A DNA stretch of 64,000 bases, from NCBI GenBank assembly GCA_002900995.3, contig CM035305.1, positions 1,488,001 to 1,552,000 of the forward strand. Reading direction: 5' to 3'. The position numbers and the translations under genes are program-made. The DNA comes from Ganoderma boninense. Its lineage: Eukaryota; Basidiomycota; Agaricomycetes; Polyporales; Polyporaceae. Under the pieces are notes generated by a model. That model saw only the letters and a program-made list of their open reading frames with translations. It searched no databases and was not told the DNA's origin. Shown here in pieces: positions 54,646 to 64,000 of the stretch (positions are counted from its first letter, which is position 1; the number at the start of each line of letters is the position of its first letter).

Positions 54646-57600
54646 CTAGTATTCAGACGACATAGATTGGTCCATGGTGTTGTACGGATATGAGAGCTGA
54701 TGAGGCGCGACGCGCGGAGAGATCATCTCGAACTGCGACTCGTCGAAGCTCGGCCGGCTATCATACGAGTCCCCCGATGTGCGTGGTACAGACAGAGCTC
54801 CAGCTCGTGGTGGGGATGCGCTGGCCATGAGCCGCGAGGGCGCGCGGATGAGGACGAGTCGTTCGAGGACATGCTCGGGCGGTGCTTCGTATGTGTGCTC
54901 GTGTGTGATAATTGCGACTGACGACTGTTCGAGCGGGACTGCGCGTTAGGGACGTACTCGGGGATCGGAGGGCTTCGCGGGATGTCGACAAGGGTCATAG
55001 TCGAGGACACGCCCGACGCGCGCTTCATCACGTGAGACAGTTCGACGACGCTACCTTTCCGCCGTTGTGCGTCGGAGAGCGTCTCGTTGCTAGAACGCGG
55101 TGCCGAGATGGACGACTGCGAAGAGTGTGTTGAGAGGCTGCCAGCGTGAGATTTGTTGAAGGATTTCAGGATCGACTTACGCACGTTGCCCTTGTCCGCC
55201 TGGCCGGGAGCTGGAGGGGCAGACGCAGGCAACGGTGGTGTGATAGCTGGTATAGGGGGCATGCCGGGCGAGGGTTGGCGCGAAGGAGGGTGAACGGGGT
55301 AAGGGGATTCCTGATTCCAAGACAGCTGGTGCATTGACCCCTTGCGTTTTGGCACGACCATCGGGGGCGCTGGTGCAGACCTGGGCTGTTCAAGGAGGGG
55401 TGATTTAGAGAGCGTCCGTGACATGCGTTTTGGTCCCGGGACTGGGGCACTATTGGAGGCTGGGGCTGCATTAGGTGACACACGGCCAGAGTCAGGCAGA
55501 GAAGGCGAGGTCGAGCCGGACACGGAAGATTTGTTATTAGTTCGTCGCCACAGCTTCTTGATGCTCTTCACACTCATAAGCGAGGATGAGTGTTTGGAGG
55601 CAACTTTGCCGTCTTCCGAGGCTAACGAATCAATAGAGAAGCGGCTCGACGGCGTCTCAGAGATGGTACTCATCGACTTGGCATTATGTGTTTGTCGGAG
55701 AGAGGAGTCCTCGTGTCGAAAGGGCATGTCGGAGGGGAATCTGCCGAACGGATCCGGCGACAAAGGGATAACGGGAGAGTCCGATCCTGGCGAATGTGCC
55801 AGTGCGGGTGCTACAAGCGGCGGATAGAGAGCATCCTCTTCCAATTCACGCTTTCGCGCGAGCGTCTCATCAGACATGTCGTCGCCTTGGGACATGCGAC
55901 TCTGGAAAGGTGATTTAGGGAGTTCAGTTGAGATACCGTTGAAAGCTATCCGCGGTGGAGAAGGGAGGTCGCTTGGAGGCCGAGATGGAGGTGTAGGGGA
56001 ATTGTTGAGCATAGAGTACGGGACCGCCGGCCAGGATGCGCCTTCAGGCGGAGGTCTACACACAAAACTCAGCGACCTAAGATTCTAAAACGACTGCACT
56101 ACACTAACCCTGGCTGCGGGGAAGACAAAGGTGCTGGTGTAGGACTTGGTGTTCCCAGCCACTTCGGTGAAGGAGTGAGGGCAGCGATGGAGGGCATCCC
56201 CGTGGGGGTCTCTGCTGCAAGGTCCTCGATAGCCAGCCTGCGAGGAGAGAACTGGGCGAGCGTCTGAAAGACCATCAGAATGATAGCTTCGATTGGAAGC
56301 CCACTACCACCCACCTTCTCGATCTTGTCCAGCTCCGCCATCATGAGAACCTGACTCTTTCGGCGATCCTCCGGGTCGTCCTCGTCGTACTGAATTGCCA
56401 ATCAGCCGCTCGACTCTTCGTGTGGTTTGCTGTTTCCAATCAAGTTCACGCACCTCAAGAGAGCCTTCAAGCCCCAGATTGAGTTCATCGAAGAACTGAC
56501 CGTCGCGCTTCTCCTCAAGTGGGCTTCTCCGCGGCGGTTGCGTCAAATCAGCTGTCGAGGGAGTCGCGCCTTCGGGGAACGAACCTGTAGAGGGGGTAGG
56601 CTCCTCCGTCAGGTACGCCAAGCGCAAGGTCGAACCGTCCGTACCAAGTTCCGCGGAGTCCACCGCGGTTGGTAGGGACGGCGTCAGGTCCAATGCTGGA
56701 GGAACACGCTTCCTCGACAGCGAGAAGCTAGACCCTTGCGATGCGCTGCGTTCCCTGCTTTCTTGAGTCACTTGAGGTGGCGAAGCGGGGATCGCGACCG
56801 ACAATCGTGGGCGCGAGTTCCGCTTGAGCAGGTCCGCGACCTCCTGCGCGTCGTCGTCTACTGGACTCCCTTCGCTATCTTCCACAGGGTCAGGAAGAGC
56901 CGAGAGAGCCTCCCCAGATAGTGCGAGGTCGACAACGTTCGGATCGCTGGACTTCTGGCGCAAGGGTTGTGATTCAGCACGAATGTCCGCCCAAGTTTCG
57001 GCGTCCGTGCCGAACACGTCCGCCAACGGATCTTCACTTACGATCCCGTTCCCGTATCGCGCTGTCGCTTCCTCGTCGATCTCATCGTCCGAGTCCGGCA
57101 GCTGCGCATACTCTTCGTCCGCATCCGGCCCAAGCAACCTACCATTCTTGGGTCGCATAAACGCAGGGACATCCGCCTCAGCCTGCAGCCGCTCGACTAG
57201 ACGCAGCTCCAACGCGGGCTTCCTGTCTGCACCGTCCTCGCCGTCCTCAGCCTCCACCGCCGACTCGTCCCCCGCGCGCGACGCCGCCCTACTCCGGAAG
57301 CCAATGCGGCTCTCCGCACGCTTAGCATGCTGAGCGCGGCGAGCTTTCTTCCACCGACTGTACCACGTCGCCTTCCGCTTGTCGATGTCAAACTCCACCT
57401 TCGCCAAAATGGGAATGAGCGCCGGAGAATGGAGACCCGGGAGGGACAGGTCGTCCGCGTTCCCGCCAACGTCAGAAACGGACGTCGCCGAGTCGGGCGA
57501 ATCCAGGCCCGACGTGGAAGAGAGCGCCGAGTGGGATGCGGTCGTCGACGGGGACGGGGTAGCGAAGCGTGGGGCTTCCGTGCGCATAGGCGAGAGAAGC

Positions 57601-58361
57601 GGGCGTAGGGAGCTCGGGTTCGAGATCACATCCTGGAGGAGTGAGGGCGAGGATTGGGCTGCAGCTGCGTTCCCGATTCCAAGACCGTTTGGGCGGGACG
57701 TGGAAAGAGTTTGGTCATCTCGTTCTGCTTTCAGGACACGTACCCAGATGTGCCTCCAAATGTCATCCGAAATCCGCGGTCCCGGTTCACCGTCTTCTTC
57801 GGCTATATTACCTAGCCTCATGCTGGCTTGGGATGCGGGGGAGGAGTTGATGAGGTACAAGACCAGGCCGACCGTGCTAGGGAGCGCATACTCCTTGGCA
57901 ATAGCAGTGAGCTGACTTTGTAGTGTTGGGTACACCGGGATCATGATGCCGCGCCGGAAAACAGGATGGTAACCGGAAGCCGTGGGGGGTGGTGGAAGAA
58001 GCTCATTCTCGTGCATGTAGTCAGATTCATGAGGCAGGTGAGATGGCGGAACGACGTGAAGGAGAAACTTGGAGGGATGGGGGGCAGGCGTGTAAGTGTG
58101 CGCCGAGGACCCTGCTGAGGGTGTGGGGGAGCGTCGAAAGTCGAAGGATGTAGAGACGGCCGAGGGAGGAGGGATGGGGGAAGGAGCGTGACTGGAGGAC
58201 GGGGAAGAGAAAGTGTGTATTGCAGGGACTGGCGTGGACACTCCGAGAGCATTGGCGAGCTTTGCAAGTCGATGAGGAGGGAGCGGAGCGCGTGGGGGAG
58301 CCCATGAGGGAGATTGGGCTGACTCGGGCTGGTCAGCGTCCTCTGAAAAAGAAGCTGGCAT
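54646..58361 (-). CDS. Large fungal protein of unknown function, mostly disordered
   Basis: Exon 1 runs from the ATG at 58361 to about 56453; exon 2 (about 56390-56112) starts YDEDDPEDRRKSQVLMMAEL; exon 3 follows from about 56056. Joins are in phase. Only one compact domain is visible: an N-terminal part (IMIPVYPTLQSQLTAIAKEY, GLVLYLINSS, ISDDIWRHIWVRVL), about residues 130-220, which is conserved in fungal proteins without assigned function. The rest is Ser/Pro-rich with acidic stretches (DSDDEIDEEA) and basic patches (KSIKKLWRR, SILKSFNKSH), as in signalling scaffolds. The C-terminal 60 residues (ASASPPRAGALSVPRTS to SSEY) are in a different frame from the preceding exon without a clear intron; the reading from about 54840 downwards is uncertain. 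Confidence 0.72.
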
Positions 58362-59355
58362 ATTGTGGTCGTAGAATATGTCGTAGAGGCGTCAGGGTTC
58401 GGAGTAGAGACAGGTGGTCATCCGCCGTGAGCTCTGCTCATAATGCGGGACCGGGATACAGGGAACAGAGATCGTTGGCGTTTGAAAGAGCTTCTTGGAC
58501 GAGCGGCATGACAGGGCACTCACCCAGGGTACAAAAGCGAGACTTCGAGTTTTATACCGAAGTAACACGGGCCCACAGAGACCAGGAGGAGAACAGAGAA
58601 CCCTCAAGGCCTGCGCAGGGGAGAGAGGGGGAGGGGGACAAGATGTGCCAAACGGGGCTTGGTTCGCTGCCGGCCTTTGCTTGCCCTGAGTCCCCGCCTC
58701 AACTCGCCGCCACAACGGAACAACCTCCGCAGCCACGTGCGCATCGTGGGAAACCCGTCCGACGCCTGTCCTCGCATCCTCTTTTGGGTTCCGCCACGGC
58801 GCCACACACCGCGTGCGTGTCTCACGTCCAACGACAGCGACCCGCAATCAGCCGGTGTTTCCCAATACAGCGCATACTTGAATTTACATGCCCAATCCAA
58901 ATCTCAAGAATTCACCTCCTACTCCTCTTCAACCGTCCTTGCCTCATGGCTTAGCAGGCATCCAGCTGCGAACGTCTCATGCAATGGCCAATCCATCTCG
59001 ATCTTGGTACGAAACTCTTCCATGTGCGACTATATAGGTTGAAACCTAACTTACCTCTCACAAAGGTGTCGTGTAACCGCCAAGTGCTTCTTCAGCACAT
59101 TAGTTCAATGCGGCATGTTCGTTGCATGTATGCGTCCCATATCACAAAACCAACTATCGCTCCTGATTCTGCTCGTTCTTTACGGAATCTATGATATAGT
59201 AAGTCACTTTCTCCCCATATAACTAAGCATGTTCTCCAACTATGAGGACACCGACCCTGCATCCTCTTCGTTCTCTGACTACGTGGGCGACGCTCATAGT
59301 ATTCTCCCTCTCTTCCTGAAATTTTGGCCATATCATTCTCTTGACTGCCAGAATA
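58362..59355. other. Divergent intergenic region
   Basis: About 1 kb between the large minus-strand gene and a rightward membrane-protein gene. No recognisable gene; several overlapping frames only. Confidence 0.45.
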
Positions 59356-60955
59356 ATGGACATCGTTCACAACGTCTTCCCGCGTATCGCTTATCCACCA
59401 ACTTCGACGGACACCGCGATATGCAACGGTTTGGGTCCGCTCCTGAAGGGGCCCATCGTTGCCTCCTTCGCCTTGGCTTCTGTAGGCCAATTCGCGTTGC
59501 TGGTCCTCATTACAACGCTTCTTCTTTTCGCCAGGGAGGAACGAAGCGTATCGACGACGAGTATCTTGATGACGACCTTGGTGGGCACCCTCCCCCCTAC
59601 CTTTTGTAGGGTTTCCTCTTTTTCGGTTATGGCGGACTCGGCTTATACTTCATCCACCGTAACCTAGGATATATGGAAACAGCATATGGGATCCAGATGT
59701 CCTAGGTGCTTCATGTGTGGCCCAGGCATATCTTCTTCCCGGATGTCCAACACTGTGAGTGAGTCACCCTCATTTCCTTTTCGTGTACTTGGCCTAACTG
59801 TGAGATATTATACACAGGCTTGCCACCGCATTGTGGCCCATGGTCCTGGATGGCCTAGTAGATAGTCGGATACGTCCTCTGAAGATTTCAACAGTGAAAC
59901 TCTATCGGACTCTTGTGCGTATCTCCATGATGTCCACTCCAGAGACCACCGCTCATAACGAATAGTTGGTCGTAACCCCATACATCGCTTTCGTCGCCTT
60001 CTCCTTCATCGCAGTACTCGTAAGGACCATACAACAGTTGTGAGGTAGCCCTCGTTGACATATCCGTCAGCTCGATCAAATGTATCCAAACCGAGTCCGC
60101 TGCCGCCCGGACGATTCAGTCTGTTCATTGGACATCGCTCCTCTGTGAGAGCCACCTATATACTCATCCTATGTTACAGCGTTACGAGTACACTAATTCT
60201 CTTCTATTCCAACAGGCACATCGCCTCGCAAATCGTCAGCGTTTTGGCACTATTGACTGCCCTGTGCCTTGAGAGTACGTGCCTGGGCTGTGGCTATGTT
60301 CCGGACGCGCTGTGATATCCACCATTTCCGATGTTCGGTATACTAACCACCTGGACTCTGGTTTTCCGCGCAGTGTACGTATTGGACAGGGTCGTCTTAA
60401 GACCTCGCCTATGCTGCAGTCCGGAGTACTGGACATCCGCCCCTTTCGTCTTCTCTAAGGCACAAGCAGTGCAGGTCATCGCGCTCGTTTGCCTCCAAGC
60501 CATCGTTCTCGTGTTCGTACTCCTTAGTCATTGTCTGGCATCTTGTCGTTTTTAGGGCTTTGACTAACTCCTTCCGAGCAGCATCAGCGCGTTAAGCAAC
60601 ATTGCCATGTTATCACCTGTCTTGCGCATCACTGCGATGGTCATGGAAGCCTCGGGTCAGTCAACCATCCCACATCTGCCCGATCCTCTCCATGAGTCTG
60701 ACCACAGCCCGTCGCATAGTTGCGCCAGTGACTTCTGCAATCACAGCTACGCGTTGGAGAGGCCGGGTTGTAAACGTGTTCAAAAGGCGGTCAGATGGCA
60801 CAGTTCTTCCAAAGCAATCCACCACCCCGTCGTCACCTGCGTCACAGCTCGAAGTGAAAATTATCATCACCGTTGAAGTGGATCTTGAATCAGACCACCC
60901 ATCGTTTGAATCTCACAAGAAAAATGATGTTCAGCTTCGTAATAACGTGGTGTAG
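59356..60955 (+). CDS. Multi-pass membrane protein gene, exon structure unresolved
   Basis: Hydrophobic coding blocks occur in order: MDIVHNVFPRIAYPP, then ASFALASVGQFALLVLITTL and SILMTTLVGTLPPTF, FGYGGLGLYFIHRNLGYM, VTPYIAFVAFSFIAVLVRTI, SQIVSVLALLTALC, FGILTTWTLVFRAVYVLD, ALVCLQAIVLVFVLLSHCL and LSPVLRITAMVMEA. Together they would give six to eight membrane spans followed by a hydrophilic tail. The frames do not join cleanly in my hands: at about 59605 FGYGG follows LPPTF out of phase. It could be a seven-helix type fungal membrane protein. I do not recognise the family; it may be a decayed gene. Confidence 0.4.
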
Positions 60956-61420
60956 ACCTTGGAGACGCTCTTGGACCTCTCGTGCCTCCGTACGCGTGAT
61001 TGAGACCTGGTGCAATGTGCTTCCGTAACTGTACACGGGACTTGCGCATACACCTCACGTTAATACTGTACTGTATGTAATGCCCTTGGCTCGCGCTGAG
61101 CGACCATGTAATGTCGTGCAGTGTCTTCTGTGCCGTGTGAGCTCGCTGTGAAGCTAAAGGAATGTTGGTATATGCCGTACGTACTGAAACACGGTGTATC
61201 AACCACATGTTCAAACCGGGAAGTAATTGTTCTGGCTAAGGTCCGTACGAGAAGCAAAAGTCTGGGACACATGACTCACACCCTCGCTATGGTGAGCGAT
61301 GAAGTGGCTAGTCCTTCCCACTGATGGGCATTATGGCAGTACGTAGCAGTACTCTTCGTGTGCGTGAAACCATAAAATGAAGTCCGAAGCCCTGAATGAG
61401 ATCATAACTAGACTATCCGA
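60956..61420. other. Convergent 3' region
   Basis: 465 bases between the membrane-protein gene (rightward) and the wall-protein gene (leftward). Nothing recognised. Confidence 0.45.
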
Positions 61421-62310
61421 TCACAGGATCGCAGCGGCACCAGCGACGACACCGAGCGCAGCGATAGCCCAAGGAGCGAGGTGAGGAAGGGAAGCTGCGC
61501 CGTTGTTGAAATTCGACGGAGTCGCCGCGGAGGACGAGCTACTACCAGAGCTCGCCGCAGTAGCACCAGTGTTGCTCGCCGCGGCGGATCCAGAGTTCGA
61601 AACGGTCACACCGAAGCCGGTGGACGAGCCCATCGCAGATCCTGAGGCAGTGGTCTGTGACGCCGGTACGGTGAGGGTCCCAGAGCTCCTGCATTGTCAA
61701 TCAGAAATAACCCGACGCTGGAGGGAGTGGTGGACTCACGCGGAGGCACTGGCCGATGCTGTGGAAGCGGCCGATGAGTGGGTGGAAGTGTCAGGAGGAC
61801 CCTGGATGGTGAAGCTGGGCGTCTCGTCGAACACTTGGCCAGCATTTCTGGTGCCATGTTCAGTCTAAAAATATTGAAAGCGGAATTGGTCGCAGAACTC
61901 ACGTCACGTTAATTGCACGGAGGGTGTAGGTGCTGGCATCGAAACAACATGAGTTCATGAATCAGAGGACGGTCACGATAGGATACGTACCCTTGAGGAA
62001 TGACTGGGAGCGTGAAGGCGTCGAAGTCCGCGTCGGGATTGACATTGTTCGCGATACTAAAGGTGTCGTGGAACTCATCCGTGTTGACCAACTGCAGCGT
62101 AAATGCGGGGTCCGTCGCAGTATGCGACCAGGAAATGTTTGCCGGCGAGCTGCTCTGCCAGGCCACGGGGATCTGGAGGAGGAGGGCCTGTGCCCAAGGA
62201 GCGAGGGCAAGAGCGGCAAGGCAGCTGGACGTTGTTGGCAATGGGCGCCAGTCAAACTCATGAGAGCTCCAGTGGTGCGCAAAGACTAACCTGTACTTGA
62301 CGGCGAACAT
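61421..62310 (-). CDS. GPI-anchored Ser-rich cell-wall protein with Kre9/Knh1-like domain
   Basis: Exon 1 (MFAVKY) splices to SCLAALALAPWAQALLL, together making a signal peptide. The mature part opens with an immunoglobulin-like Kre9/KNH N-terminal domain: VAWQSSSPANISWSHTATDP, FTLQLVNTDEFHDTF, FTLPVIPQG and RAINVTNAGQVFDETPSFTI, with N-glycosylation sites. A Ser/Thr/Ala-rich stalk follows and the C-terminus is a GPI-attachment signal (PWAIAALGVVAGAAAIL preceded by small residues NNGAAS). The protein should sit on the outer plasma membrane or wall. Fungal members are abundant and mostly uncharacterised; the domain name derives from yeast beta-1,6-glucan assembly factors. Start 62310, stop TGA at 61421-61423, about four short introns. 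Confidence 0.88.
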
Positions 62311-62901
62311 GGTGGGGCCTCTGGGGGGAGAGAAAGACAGTAGTGGCCGGGAAGGCGAGCCTGGAGAGAGGAAGGACGGGGACGTCGACAGAGCCTGGTC
62401 GTGGGCGGGTGTCGCCACCGTCCACTTTTCTAGCCTGCGGCTTTCTCACGCTGCCTCCGAGGCTCTTCGTCCCGAGCCTCGGTCCAAGTCCTGATTGGGT
62501 CTCCCCAGGGTCTCCCGTGTCAGCCATGCCCCAAGAATACCGGCCCTCGTACATTATTTCCGCTCCTTTCCAGCCCCTCTCAGTCACCGATGACACTGTG
62601 TCCTGAGCTGTGAATTATCTATTAGCATGAACAGTACATCTATCTCTACTCCCTGCCCTCATTCGGCCCATCCTACATCCCAAACTCCCGCACCCAAGCC
62701 ATCTCGGCGTGCACTAACGGAACGGCAGCCTCTCACACGGGGCCTCTCTACCCACTGGATCGTCGCAAGTATAGCTGCGCGCCCTCGGCGAAGCACGCCT
62801 CATGGGACTTTGGCTACAAATAGCTCCGCCGACGTGTCTGGGCACCCAGATCGCGCGCCCCCGGACAGCCTCCATAAGCCAAGTCATTCCGACATCGAGC
62901 C
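62311..62901. other. Wall-protein promoter and ATP23 3' region
   Basis: 591 bases between two minus-strand genes. No gene recognised. The part just before 62310 is C/T-rich on the coding strand of the wall-protein gene. Confidence 0.5.
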
Positions 62902-63853
62902 TCAGTAGATCTGTCACAGCACGTCAGTCTGGCTGTGCGCCCCTGCGGAAGAGCCGTGCTCAATTACCTCGTCGAACGGCCTGGTGTCGTTGAAACAGCT
63001 CTCCCAAACTTCATTCACAGCCCGTTCCGCAGTCGCCTGGTCAGGACATGCCGGATTCGCACGTACAGACAGCACTGCACGCCGCCGCACGCACTCCTGG
63101 CCAAACAAAGCGACGTGAAGTTAGCTCTGTATAGGCGTGGAGTTACATCGGCGCGACCTGCCTGGTGCTGCTTCGAGAACGACACGAACCCTCGCCGGAA
63201 CTCCCGACTCCACCTGCAGTCCCCGCTCAGACTGTTTGCCCGGATCTTCACAGCAGCAAGGGCTCCGTCAGCACCCCGTCACAACCATCGTTAAGGACAC
63301 GGGGCTGCACACGTAAATGCGCAAAGAGGGTGACACATACCTCGCTGCATGCGTGGTGCCGAAGGTTGTCCCAGTCGACCTTGAACTTTGCGTGGTCGTA
63401 CATATGCACGAGCTCATGCACCATAGTGTCCTCCATATGCCCCTTGCTCATGAACTTGTCCTGGCAGAGCACAATGACTCCCGCTGGGCTGAACCCACCT
63501 GCCCGAGCGAAGTCGCACGGCGCGCAAACGATGTCACTGGAAGTCACGTCCGCGCCGGACTGCTTGAGGTGCTTCAACATGAAGACAACTGCGGGGCCTG
63601 GCAGTGAAGGGGGATGTTACGCGTTGCTTAAGCAGGATATACACGATCTGAAAGGAGGGCGGACCCACTTATACTCACTGTATGTCATAAGTTCGCCCTT
63701 CCACTTCTCGCACCTCTTGTGGTGGTGGTCCTGCATGGCCGCGACTCGCTCCTCAGGCGTTCCAATGGTCATGGCTGTGAACTTGTTTCTCCATCGTTCA
63801 AAGGTTGACTGATCGGCTTTACTGGTACCAGGGGTGTTCGAAGCGCTGTCCAT
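62902..63853 (-). CDS. ATP23: ATP23, mitochondrial inner-membrane metalloprotease and ATP synthase assembly factor
   Basis: Five exons. Motifs of peptidase family M76: an N-terminal Cys-containing helix ([10 protein letters not shown]), [35 protein letters not shown], and the zinc motif HELVHMYD (HExxH), then [60 protein letters not shown]. The yeast enzyme removes the presequence of ATP6 and helps assemble the Fo rotor in the intermembrane space; the many cysteines fit Mia40-dependent import. The intron 63161-63097 begins GCAGGT (GC-AG) and is needed to join KQHQ to ECVRRRA; the last intron leaves only IY and the stop TGA at 62902-62904 as the final exon. Start 63853 (MDSASNTPG). Confidence 0.94.
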
Positions 63854-64000
63854 ACCGAAGCAGAGACGAAACCAGAAGAGCTGGCGACCGAAGGGCACGA
63901 GCGCAAGTCAAGCGCGAGTTGCGGAAAAGTGGCCCGGAGCGGGGCGCCCTCCATGCCGAACCCTAACCCCAAACGCTGCCAGATGAGCAGTACTGTTTCT

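Overview
The window is nuclear DNA from a filamentous fungus, most likely an agaricomycete basidiomycete. Genes are split by many 49-100 nt introns with CTRAY-type branch sites, promoters carry pyrimidine-rich tracts before the ATG, gaps are short, and the gene repertoire is typical fungal housekeeping with no operons. No rRNA, tRNA or CRISPR array was seen.

Layout. 1-3470: no gene recognised. 3471-5485 (+): amidase-signature enzyme. 7653-8898 (+): GNAT acetyltransferase. 11171-13698 (-): a MoaA/MoaC locus for the first step of molybdenum cofactor synthesis, with an intron placed so that splicing removes the MoaA stop codon. 14311-16042 (-): GT-A type glycosyltransferase, divergent from a mitochondrial NIPSNAP protein (16450-17711, +). 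18531-20597 (+): forkhead transcription factor. 21653-24888 (+): UTP13, an SSU-processome WD40 protein. 25386-27640 (-): DUF89 damage-control phosphatase. 29537-32578: a complete LTR retroelement with identical 372 bp LTRs, a 5 bp target duplication and a copia-type Gag but no recognisable pol. 33418-35005 (-): secreted RNase T2. 36111-38661 (-): MSC7-type membrane aldehyde dehydrogenase, divergent from a RING-H2 ubiquitin ligase (39009-40817, +). 41263-42204 (+): NTF2/SnoaL-like protein. 42358-46694 (-): Sro7/tomosyn exocytosis regulator with an R-SNARE tail. 47445-48066 (-): small hypothetical protein. 51899-54079 (+): isocitrate lyase family enzyme, probably mitochondrial 2-methylisocitrate lyase. 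54646-58361 (-): long, mostly disordered fungal protein. 59356-60955 (+): unresolved membrane protein gene. 61421-62310 (-): GPI-anchored Kre9/Knh1-like wall protein. 62902-63853 (-): ATP23 metalloprotease.

The genes are functionally independent. Several products are mitochondrial (MoaA, NIPSNAP, the lyase, ATP23). The main points for a second look are the stop-removing intron in the moco locus, the gag-only retroelement primed by an internal part of initiator tRNA-Met, an unusual number of GC-AG introns (five), and several apparent single-base frame breaks inside otherwise well-conserved housekeeping genes, which look more like consensus errors than pseudogenes.
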